A stretch of DNA of 64,000 bases. Source: Ipomoea triloba. Its lineage: Eukaryota; Streptophyta; Magnoliopsida; Solanales; Convolvulaceae. How positions within the stretch are numbered: position 1 is the stretch's first letter; each line of letters starts with the position of its first letter. The stretch is taken from the NCBI RefSeq assembly GCF_003576645.1, contig NC_044930.1:3399775-3463774 (forward strand), written 5' to 3'. Positions 47,201 to 57,159 of the stretch are shown piece after piece. The notes below the pieces were generated by a model. The model did not search any database. It saw only the letters and a list, made by a program, of their open reading frames with translations, and had not been told where the DNA came from. The translations under genes and the position numbers were made by a program.

Positions 47201-47622
47201 GGCTCTATACCAACTTGGTGAGTTATTATGCATACATTCATGATTCATCTAGTCTAGTACTATAACAAACTTTTACCTCTTATCATGCCTCAAAGTTCAA
47301 TTACAATATGGTTTGTCACCATTAATGCAAAACATTAAAGAAATTTCCAATCTTATTTGCTCTCAGCATCTTTCTGATATACGATTCGTTTTGAATTGTC
47401 AGCTGCATGAAGCTATAATGCACGATGATTCAGTAGAATTTGAAGAAGGTGCCATAATAGCAGAACTTCAAAGGGTTTCAAGCTTGGAGACAGACTCTGC
47501 GCCCGTCAATGGTGAAGGCCTCCGCCGGTCCTGGACCTGCAAAACCCGAGATATCGCGGCCTAGAGAATATCCAGATGGTATTAATGAGGAAGATGGCAC
47601 TAAGCAAGAGGATGCTAACTGA
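44262..47622 (+). CDS. GrpE nucleotide exchange factor, plastid type; last exon broken by two indels
   Basis: GrpE releases ADP from Hsp70. Exons: 44262-44576 (Ser/Arg-rich, probable plastid transit peptide), 45915-46430 (coiled-coil and core: FRKRTEREWLSLV, AQGEVIEKLLPMLDSFERAK, NSYQSIYKQFVEIL), and 47403 onward (LHEAIMHDDSVEFEEG). Joins are phase 0. In the last exon the frame reads AELQR, then leaves the family sequence and stops at TAG 47562-47564 (330 aa). Conserved GrpE sequence continues in another frame (LRPSMVKASAGPGPAKPE), ending at TGA 47620-47622. One base appears lost in the G run at 47473-47475 and one near T47498. Both are homopolymer contractions, so either sequencing errors or pseudogenisation of the Hsp70-contacting beta-domain is possible. 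Intron 2 contains a possible stop-bearing cassette exon (47069-47217). Confidence 0.85.
45402..45661. repeat. minisatellite, four units of about 66 bp, in GrpE intron 1
   Basis: Four imperfect units of TTTCATCAATAGTTTCC..CAGG..TTGCTACTGCTACTTCAG plus CTTGATATATA. Several units contain TTATTCAGG, which looks like a 3' splice site. Confidence 0.92.
46784..46902. repeat. tandem repeat, two units of about 60 bp, in GrpE intron 2
   Basis: Two imperfect copies of TGACTTGATGGTTTACTTTG..AAACAAA..ATTTCTT..GACCAAAAG. Repeated ACTTGATGGTTTACTTTGA is exact in both. Confidence 0.85.
47069..47217 (+). other. candidate stop-containing cassette exon of the GrpE gene
   Basis: Preceded by a pyrimidine tract and TGCAG (47064-47068) and followed by the strong donor GTGAGT (47218-47223). 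Read after exon 2 it stays open for 30 codons (FRQMIDKSFEKLQKVCSAFM within it), then stops at TGA 47159-47161. If spliced in, it would truncate GrpE and could trigger nonsense-mediated decay. It is unlike any GrpE sequence I know; it could also be a decoy. Confidence 0.35.
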
Positions 47623-49723
47623 ACCGGTGAGGATCCTAACTCTATATAAATGCAATTTTTTTGGAGAAAATTAAACCATCCAGATTGTCATGCTACTAAA
47701 ATGCTAATTGAGATTGTGCAAATTTGCAAATATTTTGAGCATTCATTTGTTCAACCTACAGCTTTGAATAGGCATGGTCACGGTTCAATTCGAATCGAAC
47801 CATGCACGGTATATATCAAATGTTAATTGAAACTATACAAACGGTTATGAGGTTTAGAATGGAAACCTATTAGGATCAAGTTTAAGTTCATGATTTATTG
47901 GATCTAGATCAGTTTGACGGTTCTAGTTTTGAACCTAAAATTAATTTTTTAAAATTTTTATTTAATAACATATACACACACACTGTATTTGAAACTTTAA
48001 ATATATCATTCCAGAGGTTGGAATTTGAAATAAGATTAACTTTGAATATAACTTTGATTGTTTCAACAATTGAGCCTTAATAGTGTAAACAATTTAGAGG
48101 CTATATGCTATATAAATGCATAGATTTGATATTATGGAAATGGGTAGGCAAAAAAAATGATCTTATTAATAGCAAGACTTTTTTTTTTTTTTTGAAAACT
48201 AATAGCAGGAGTTAGTATACCATATGATCATAAATAATAGGTTGGAAACTTCTATTTAGGTTGAAAAATATTGCTGAGTGTTGAAAGAGGGGACACATGC
48301 TGAAATTCCGTTGACACAGCATATGTGGTGTTCGAGTGTTGACTTTAATGTGAGGAAAATAATATGTGTGCTCTCACTTTTTAGTTCTCACAAATTCTTG
48401 TTGTAGACATTTTTTTGGTACCCACATGATGAAAATATCATATCATTGTTTGTCATGTCAAACAGTAAAAGTGAAAATGAATTTGGGAGAACATGTAATA
48501 GAACACTTGAATAGACATCCAGGAGGCGGGAGATGAATCTAGCCATCTAGGCATGTTGACTTCCTTACCTTTAGGATCGAAAACGCCTAAAAGGTTGGAT
48601 AATGTCGGGAAGTGAAACTTGTCGTACAGAATTTAAACTTAAAACATTGTGGATACTAAGATAACTACTTATTAACTAGGTTGACTCCATGTGTTAGTTC
48701 ATAGATCATCTCTAACTCAAAATACTAAAATTTGCACTAAAGAGATTCTTTGAATATTTTTACACTAAAATTTTTTCATCTCTCATAAATTTACACTAAA
48801 TTCTATTCATGCACTAAAATAATTTGTATTCTTATATTTTAAAACTTTCTTTTTTACTTTAATCATTTTAATGTAAAATATATTTTTGATATAAATAATA
48901 TGGAGTAATATTTTTAAAATGAAATTTATGTTTTTATGTATTTTAATTCTTAATTATTTTATAATCAATATTGATTCCGTTTTAAATGTTTTAATGAGGT
49001 CTTTAAATCTTTATAATTTAATATTATAAAATTTTATAAGGAAACAATTGGCAAAAATAATTTAAAATTTTTTTTACACCAAAATGGTGTAGTACTATTC
49101 ATTTGCATTATTTTAGTGTAGAATTTGATGTCTTACTTGGAGGGAGGTTGCACCAAATTTTTACACCAAAATAGTATTCTGATGCCTTCTTCGGTGATAC
49201 TCTTAAAACAAATTTTTTCCCATAAAGTTTCAATTCTAGTAAATTAATGACTACAGAAATTAACAAAATTTTTACACAATTTTTTTTTTCAAAAAAAAAA
49301 AAAGGACTATAAATAACTTATTCAGAACCTAAACTCATTCATGCCATGAAACCGAGACATCAACACTACTGTGCAGCGGTTTCAAAAAAAAAAAAAAAAA
49401 AAAAAAAAACACTACTGTGCAGCCTTCTGCAGGGTTTCCCATCTCGATAAAATCAATGCTGTAACACCACATCACCCAGACAGTCGTCCTCTGTTGCATT
49501 CTCGCATTGCATCTTTCCCAATTCTGGTGTCTGACTAGCAACAGTCCATTTTTCTCCTCTTTTACCCCTGTCCCATTCTTGATAAAATTTTACTGCATTT
49601 CTTTTTTATCCAAGCAAGATCATGGCTTCTGAGTCCATTACAAAATAACCCGTGTGACCCATTGCGCCAAAATGAACAGTACTTTATATGACTTTATAAT
49701 CGACTAACATAAAAATATCAATA
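47623..49723. other. intergenic between GrpE and tRNA-iMet
   Basis: GrpE 3' UTR followed by AT-rich spacer with several poly-A and poly-T runs. No gene or clear mobile element recognised. Confidence 0.4.
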
Positions 49724-49795
49724 ATCAGAGTGGCGCAGTGGAAGCGTGGTGGGCCCATAACCCACAGGTCCCAGGATCGAAACCTGGCTCTGATA
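49724..49795 (+). tRNA. initiator tRNA-Met (CAT)
   Basis: A 72-nt cloverleaf without intron. The acceptor stem ATCAGAG (49724-49730) pairs with CTCTGAT (49788-49794), with discriminator A at 49795. The anticodon loop holds CAT at 49756-49758 between GGG and CCC. The A-U first pair, three G-C pairs in the anticodon stem and GGATCGAAACC in the T arm instead of GGTTCGAATCC are initiator hallmarks. The internal A box (TGGCGCAGTGG) and B box are intact; a T-rich stretch follows. It differs from the usual plant form (GCGCAGCGG) by one D-arm base. Confidence 0.97.
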
Positions 49796-49904
49796 ATTTG
49801 ATTTTTGCATTTACCACATGGCAGCGAATAATTTCATTGTTTTACTATTAGAGTTAACAAATAAAATTGAATCCTTACCCATATCCTAACTCATATTTCG
49901 AACA

Positions 49905-49981
49905 CATTAAAAAAAATTAATACAATTTTAAATGTGCACACATTAAAAAAGAATTAATACAATTTTAAATGTGCACACAAT
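49905..49981. repeat. tandem repeat, two units of about 40 bp
   Basis: Two near-identical copies of AATTAATACAATTTTAAATG plus TGCACACA, just downstream of the tRNA gene. Confidence 0.85.
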
Positions 49982-50620
49982 TACAATTTTATTCCTGTAA
50001 ATTACTTATTAAAACAATGATACAAAAAATAAGGTAAAACTTAATCCATTAAAATCTATTTGATGGAGATCTGTGGAAAAGGATATATATGAAAAATGTT
50101 ATATATACTCTCATTTTTTACTTCCAACTTTTACTCCACACACAAAACTTGAATATAGACACTTGTATTGGAATTACATTAAAAAAAAAACTTATTAGAG
50201 TCGGTCACATAAGAATAAATTTGATAGAGTAAGATTTCAGAGTACATATATTAGAATTATTAAGTATATATAGAGAGAGGTCTTCAAAAAATATATACAG
50301 AGAGAGGGGACAACGAACCTAAGGAGTCGGGGCTGGGTCCCACCCCGGATCCGACCAACGTGGTCAACTCTTGAGTCTAGAACTTCACCAACCAAGGCCA
50401 AACGGCTTTTCCCACTTTTCCCACCTAACAAACTCTTTTCTATTTACACATATGTTTAATCTCATTTTTCACCACTAACTTTAAATATTCAAAATTGGTG
50501 CCCTCATTTCAAAATTATTTGCGATTTTTGGACTCAATCTTTACTTACTACCGGATTAATATTTAATTAATTCGATTAGGACCACGTTTTTGGCTTTAAG
50601 GTTGTCGTTAATCACTTATT

Positions 50621-51189
50621 GGCCCTGTTTGGTAAATGGTTGTTGGCTGTTTGGGTTAGAATGTATGATTTATTAATAACATTGGCTGATTGTAAAAAGT
50701 TATTTGATAAATTAGCTGTTAGCTGATAGCTGTTTGGTATAGGCCCTGTTTGGTAAATAATCAGCCTATCAGCCAATTTTGGCTTATTTGATCACTATTA
50801 GTTGTTTGGTTAATAAGCTTTTTGTAACTTTAAAATACTAAAATTCAAAAGGCTACTCAAAGCAGCATTTTCAATTAGCTTTTTGAGAAATTTTTTTTTA
50901 TACCAAACAGCTATAAGCTAACAGCCAATTTATCAAACAACTTTTTACAATCAGCTAATGTTATTAACAAATCATACCTTTTAACTCAAACAACCAACCC
51001 AATCAGCCAACAGCCATTTACCAAACAGGGCCATAATTTTTTTTCTCAAAAAGCTAATTGAAAATGCTGCTTTGAGTAACCTTTTGAATTTTAGTATTTT
51101 AGAGTTACAAAAAGCTTATTAACCAAACAATTAATAGTGATCAAATAAGCCAAAATTGGCTGATAGGCTGATTATTTACCAAAAGGGCC
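50621..51189. mobile_element. Tourist-like MITE interrupted by an inverted copy of itself
   Basis: Outer termini GGCCCTGTTTGGTAAATGG (50621) and TTTACCAAAAGGGCC (ending 51189), flanked by ATT on both sides (50618-50620, 51190-51192). The outer element is split by the copy at 50742-51032, which runs in the opposite orientation. The left piece is the reverse complement of the inner right arm, and the right piece of the inner left arm. A 3-bp duplication and GGCCCTGTTTGG ends fit PIF/Harbinger-type MITEs. Confidence 0.85.
50742..51032. mobile_element. inner Tourist-like MITE, 291 bp, nested
   Basis: Termini GGCCCTGTTTGGTAAATAA and ATTTACCAAACAGGGCC, flanked by ATA at 50739-50741 and 51033-51035. 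The element is complete. It was inserted into an older copy of the same family in inverse orientation. Confidence 0.85.
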
Positions 51190-51775
51190 ATTATGTTCTG
51201 ACTCGTGACACTAATCATTTATTTTAATAGTTATATAATAGTAAATAAAATCGATGTTAATTTCTTATTTATATCCATTTTACATTAAATTGTTGTTAAG
51301 AGACTTTTCAAGCAGGATGAGGTATATAATTATATTTATAAAAATAAATTTTAATTTTAAATATGTTGCAATGTCTTATGACATTTTCAATATTGTTATA
51401 TTATTATATTATAATATACTATATATGCATTGATTCCTTTATAGTTTATATTAAAAATTCTCTAGAAATTTTGTCATTGTTTTGAAATAAATATTGTTTG
51501 TACCAAATTTGGATATCTAATAACGTGTCATATAACAAGTGTCATAACTTTTTATATTCATTAGTGGTACATAAATTGAGTGATCATATCATTAATACAT
51601 GTCAATTGATACACTAATACACATAACTTATTTTATATATATGGTGAATGGTTATTGTGCCGCTTGTACGATGTATAAGTCAAAAGCATTTATCACTTAT
51701 TTCAAAATTGTCTTAGTTGGATAAACACTTTAGAATTTTGTATATATCAATAAATAAAATATGAATATGAAGCCA

Positions 51776-51858
51776 ATGATCTTGTGATCTAGTTGTAGGA
51801 ATTAACTTTTTCAAATGAGAGGTCAAGGATTCAAGCTTCGGTGGGGCGGTAGTACTAA
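51776..51858 (+). mobile_element. SINE-like fragment
   Basis: GATCTTGTGATCTAGTTG followed by GAGGTCAAGGATTCAAG, resembling degenerate pol III A and B boxes. Limits uncertain. Confidence 0.3.
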
Positions 51859-51897
51859 AAAATATGAATGTGAAATTCAAGAAAAATAAAACATTTA

Positions 51898-52466
51898 CAG
51901 CACGTTTGGTTCACGGAATGAATTTTAAGGTAATAGGAATGTTATTCCATAAGGAATGGAATAGGCAAGGAATAGAATATGAATTGTATTCTATTGTTTG
52001 GTTCGCAGAAGGAATGGACTTTATGAATTATATTACAGTGTTTGGTTGGTTTAAGAAATAGAAATGAAATATGTTTTAAAAGACAAAAATACCCTTATAA
52101 AATATGTAATAATAATAATAATAATAATAAGGACATTCATGTTATTATTAATATTATTATTATTATTATTATTAATTACATTTTTAATATATATATATTT
52201 AAATAAACAAATATTATACATAGGGATTATAATATAATAAAAAGGGTATTTTTGGTACTATATAGTATAAAAGCTATTCCCAAATACTTGGGAATAGCTA
52301 ATACTAGGGGGTCCCCTAGGAATGGCTATTCCCCTTGCAAAGGGAATAGCTCATTCACGGGAATGCTATTCCTAGGAATAGAATGACGAAACAAACAATG
52401 GAATAGGTCTATCCCCGGAAATGGTATTTCATTCCCGACTTATTCCATGAACCAAACACGTCGTTA
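51898..52466. mobile_element. MITE with CGTTTGGTTCA termini
   Basis: Left end ACGTTTGGTTCACGGAATG and right end, in reverse complement, GTGTTTGGTTCATGGAATA. The interior is full of GGAATAG / CTATTCC phrases and an (AAT)n / (ATT)n pair near 52107-52170 that adds to its inverted-repeat character. No target duplication was identified. Confidence 0.65.
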
Positions 52467-54760
52467 AAAGAAAAAAATAAGTACATTATTACCAAGTAAA
52501 TGAATCTTTTGGTTGAGGGATTCATGCCACTTTCACGTGCCTATTTTTTAATTGCATATTCAAATCATAGGGATTGAGTATTCGAGTGAGAGGTCAAAGG
52601 ATAATATATGCCCAATTGCATGTATATTAAATAATCTAAATATAGATTTTTTGCTACATTTTGGCCATGTCCAATTATCATTTGTAACATTTCCCCTTTT
52701 GGAAAAGGGAATTCCCACACTTTATCATTGTTTGTACATTGGTTAACCTTATAAAGTATACATGCTTTTTTATTGTTAATTTATTTTTTAATTAATTTTA
52801 ATACCACATGTCAAATTAATGCATCGTGTAAGTATGCAACTAAACTTACAATTTTTTGTATAATTCACATTAACAACATTTTAAATAAATGTATACTTAA
52901 TTTCTCTAGTCACAATAAATACACAAATAAATAAATGTGCACTTACGCACACATTTTATAGGTGTTGGTATAAGTGTAAGCTACGGAGTACATATTTTCT
53001 AAATAATGATACACTTTTTTTTTTTTTTTAGTGAATCTATTTCATTAAGATTTTTAAATTTGTTTAAATTTATAATAATTGCAACATTTTTATCAATATT
53101 TTTACATGGTTTATATGTTATTTTAAAGTAATATACTAAAAATAAATATATTATACACTAAAAATAAATCTTAAAAAATGATTTATAGTATATTAAAAAT
53201 AAACTTCGTATACTAAAAACAAATATGTATTAATGTATATTAGTGATCTACTTTATAATGTGGATCACGGTCACACTATAATGATTGTCATAATAACTCA
53301 CCTTTATCGCCAACAGTACATTTTTAGGGAATTTTTTTTCTCATTTCGGGTATGGATTGGATGAGATAGAGGAGAGGAAATAGAGCGGGTGTGCATTACA
53401 CTCACATCACTGCCAACGGGCATGTGATTTAGTTGGCAGCCACTATAAGCAAAAAATTTTGTTCATTTTCTTCTATTTATATGACGTATTCACAAAAAGT
53501 TCATCTTGAGTTATTACGTAGTGGATGCTATTAGATGGACTCCCATAGTTAGCTTGAAAAGTGATATTTAATCACAAGATCCTCTTGAGTAGGTAAAGAA
53601 GTTAAAAGCAAGTGTTTGGTGTGAAATTCAATAGGCAATAAACCAAAAGTATTAATTACTATCAAACATTTTGCTGTAATAAGAAGGTACTACCATATAT
53701 ATTCATATCATTGAATATGTCCTAGGACTTAAAATTTAACACAATAAAATTAATCCAATAAATTTTGCTTAAAACTAGATTATCAACTAAATCTGCTATG
53801 TAGTTTTTTTGTTTTACAAGGTTGTTATAATGTAAACAATTTTTTTTTTTAAGAAAGGAAAAGGAATTGACAAATGATGGTGTCACTTTCCCAAATTGAG
53901 ATAATTGAAATGATGGCAGCCAACCATTCATACTCAATTCAATTATAGAACCCTTTTTCCATGTGAGTTATATTATATAAGGAAACCTATAAGGCTATAA
54001 TATTAAACCAATTTTTATTTTGTTTTTATTTTATTTTTTTGGTATTGATATGTTATTCGGATTATAACGGTATTATTTCACTATTTTTCATACAATACAA
54101 TATAAAAACATACATGATTGTATTTACTACAAAAGACACCCGTGGCAATTGGTATTTACTATAAATTATTCACTACTAACGTATAACATGTCCCAATCAA
54201 TAAAATAAAATGAATTATAGTCTGGAGCAAAGCATGATTTTCGTACAAGACATTTCAAAACACGACAAGATGGTGGAAAGATAAATCATGATGACTTAAC
54301 GACCTCTTAGATGAGATGACAAATGCTTACAAGAAACACATCACATTTGGTTTAATTCTTACACGGCAGATGTCAAGTCTTTTTTGAAAGGGCAGATGTC
54401 AAGTCTGACTTTTGCATCTTTACTCACAATTTACCAGCTAAGTATAATCTTTACTCACAATTTACTAGCTAAGTATAATCTGAACGATTCGTGTGGCAAA
54501 AATACATGTTTTCTATTATCCAATTTTCCTAAAGTAAATAGGCACTAATAACCTTCTCCCTTTACATATGGGGTTAATATAGGTGCATCTTTTGGTCCAA
54601 ATCAGTGAAACAATAGGCCTGTGTGCACCAACCTATACATACAACCAACAAGAATCAAAACACACCAACCAACCAAACCCCCCATTCTATTGCACACCAC
54701 CTAACCCCCTTAGGGGTCAAAGTACAATTAAAATAAAGTACAGAGAGAAGAATGAAAAAG
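52467..54760. other. intergenic, AT-rich, no supported gene
   Basis: No exon chain or recognisable protein. Contains a tandem 30-bp repeat at 54417-54481 and a TA-rich stretch at 54762-54780 that may be the core promoter of the MATE gene. Confidence 0.45.
54417..54481. repeat. tandem repeat, two units of 31 bp
   Basis: Two copies of ATCTTTACTCACAATTTACY plus AGCTAAGTATA with one mismatch. A shorter pair, GGCAGATGTCAAGTCT, lies just upstream (54365 and 54391). Confidence 0.85.
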
Positions 54761-54763
54761 CCC

Positions 54764-54933
54764 ATATTATATATATAATTAAAACTATATTCAAGCATTC
54801 CAAGCTAGAGTAGTCTTGTGAGGAGAAGAGCATTTCCATTTCTTCTTCCTACCTCTCTTCTTCTTCTTCTTCCTCTCTCTCTCTCCATCTCTGACTGAGA
54901 AATCTTCAAGCTAAGCTGGTCATCTGCTATAGT
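54764..54933 (+). promoter_or_regulatory. probable core promoter and non-coding leader exon of the MATE gene
   Basis: A TATATATAA box near 54770 is followed by a CT-rich stretch (TTCTTCTTCTTCTTCCTCTC) typical of plant 5' UTRs and a strong donor, AGT|GTAAGT, at 54933-54934. Its partner acceptor could be TACGTAG just before AGAGCCATGG at 57160. The assignment is by position and signal only. Confidence 0.5.
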
Positions 54934-55515
54934 GTAAGTTTCTTCTTAAAACCAAGCTTTAAACTTTCACTTTTTTCTCAGAAATTTTATGGTTTTTTTT
55001 TCCCTTGTTTCTTGATATGTTTTTGTAGTGTTGTACAACATAGTATTACTATGATGTTCATCACTCAACCGTGAAATTTCAAGCCTGTTTTTTTCTCCCT
55101 CAAAGTATAGTCTTTTTTTTTTTTTTCCTGTTGAAACTGAGAGAAATCAACATTATTTCTCAATGGGCTACAGGATTCTTTTTTTTTTTTTTGAAACAAA
55201 AAAAAAAAAAAAAAACTTAATAATTTTCTCCTTGTTCATCTGCTATGTTCTTGAATCTCAGCAGTTTAATGAAAAACCACCTTTAATTTGTGTTATTCCT
55301 TTTTTTTTTTTTTTTTTTTTTTTTTTGATCTGGGTGGCTAAACCTTGAAAAGAAAATTCACTTTTCATTTTATAGAGAAATTAAAATAGACTTGAAAAAG
55401 TGGGATATAGAAAAAGAAAGAAAATGAATCCAGTTAGATTGTGAAGAGTACAATAGAGTATGTACTAAAGTTGACCGATATGATATATTGCTATGCTGGA
55501 GGGGTGGCAGTGGGA

Positions 55516-55560
55516 ACGCGTGGACGTGGCATCACGTGCTTAGCAGCCATGCACGTGGCC
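55516..55560 (+). promoter_or_regulatory. G-box / ACGT-core cluster
   Basis: Four CGTG-core motifs within 45 bp: ACGCGTGG, GGACGTGGCA, ATCACGTGCT and GCACGTGGCC. Two hold a full CACGTG G-box. G-boxes and CACGTGGC (ABRE) bind bZIP and bHLH factors. The cluster is GC-rich in an AT-rich region and lies in the MATE leader intron or promoter. Confidence 0.6.
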
Positions 55561-55999
55561 GTTTGTTAAGCCTTCCAATTTTTCTCTGCTTTTGTTGTTT
55601 TTTATTCTTTACTTTTGGGGTTTTCTAAACTCCATTTAGTATTTAATTATAAAAGATTTTTACCTTTTCTTCTCTATCTCTGTATTATTGATTGATTATC
55701 TGATCCACTGCGAAACAGTAAATATAATAATACTTGTTTTTAACCACTTTTAATTGCTGCTTTATAACTACCAAAAGATTTACCTCTTTTTAGTTTTACC
55801 TTTTTTTAGTAAAAAATCTGGCTGTCAAGTTTGTTGTTTTGTGTTGTTCTCACTGCAGAAGTATGAGTACTTAGAAGTAATTAATTATTTGTTAAACAGA
55901 TTTATTAATTATTATCATAATGGGTCAGACTTAATACCTAATGAGGGTTGCATGAGCATTGAGCAGAGAAATACTACCCTCTTTTTATATTAGGCAAAA

Positions 56000-56422
56000 A
56001 CTTGTGTGAGACCGTCTCACCATGAGACGGGTCGGGTCAAGATGCAAATGTAACACTTATATACACATATGTCATACTTATATGCTCAAATGTAATACTA
56101 ATCAGAAAATAAAATTTTTGTTACTTATTAGGGTAAATGTAATACTTTTAAGGAGAAATACAATACTTTTACATTTCGATTTAAAAGTATTACATTTTTC
56201 CTCAAAAGTATTATATTTGCCCTTATAAGTGAGAGGTACTTGTCAACATTATTTATTATGAAAAATGTTTTACTTAAGTAACAAAAATTATATTTTTGAT
56301 TAGTGTTATATTTGAGCATATAAGTGTGAGATTTGTACATATAAGTATGACATTTGCAAGGTGATTTGACCCAACCCGACCCGTCTCACGAATAAGGATC
56401 CGTGAGACGGTCTCACACAAGT
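56000..56422. mobile_element. foldback MITE with CTTGTGTGAGAC termini
   Basis: Left end ACTTGTGTGAGACCGTCTCA and right end, in reverse complement, the same through GAGACCGTCTCAC. The arms hold GACGGGTCGGGTC and AAATGTAATACT phrases on both sides. The same interior appears as fragments at 5577-5700. Confidence 0.85.
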
Positions 56423-56739
56423 GTGACCCTTTATATTATTATTGAGCGTACCATACTATTTGGTACTATCAAATAATGTATGTTCATACACAAATAATGT
56501 GTTTTAGTATGAAAAATATATTATTTGATACCTTATTTGTGTACCGAACGCAGATATTTTGTATAATGTACATTCAATACACGAATAATGTACTTTTATT
56601 ATATTAAAAATGTATTTTTTTTGTTATGGTTCACACAATTTGTGTGTACCATACTGTCCATACACAATAATTTGCCAATGTGGGAGGTGTGTGTTGGCCA
56701 ATGGCCAATCCTTCCGCTTGTGAGGCTGGTTGAATATAT

Positions 56740-56994
56740 AGTACTCTGTTCCATTTTATCTGTTCTATTTACTATTCATGGGGTTAAATTAACTCGCTTA
56801 TTTTCTTTAGTAATTTTTTACTATTTTTAAATTTAATTTTTTTGTGTTTAATAATACTTTTAATAAAGTTTCTAAATATATAAATTTTATATATTAATCC
56901 TAAACTTAATATTATGAAAAATTCAATTAAAAATAACTTCAGTTAAATCTCGTTCTCGTTAAATGAATTAGACAACCAAAATGGGACGTAGGTA
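56740..56994 (-). mobile_element. Stowaway-like MITE, second copy
   Basis: Ends CTCTGTTCCATTTTATCTG and CCAAAATGGGACGTAGGTAG flanked by TA. Interior phrases (ATATATAAATTTTATATATT, AATATTATGAAAAATTC) match the copy at 23989-24240 in opposite orientation. It lies in the probable leader intron of the MATE gene, next to the same GTACATTATT-type repeat that surrounds the other copy. Confidence 0.8.
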
Positions 56995-57159
56995 GTAATT
57001 ACTAAACATGGTAACATTTTATTTAGTTGATCTTGTAAGGAGGTGAAACAAATAATTACCCCAGTAAATGGTCTCAACCAGGGAGCATAGTTAGTTACTT
57101 CTTTGTCAACTGATTCTTTCAAGTCTAATTGCCATGTTATGTGATATACGTAGAGAGCC

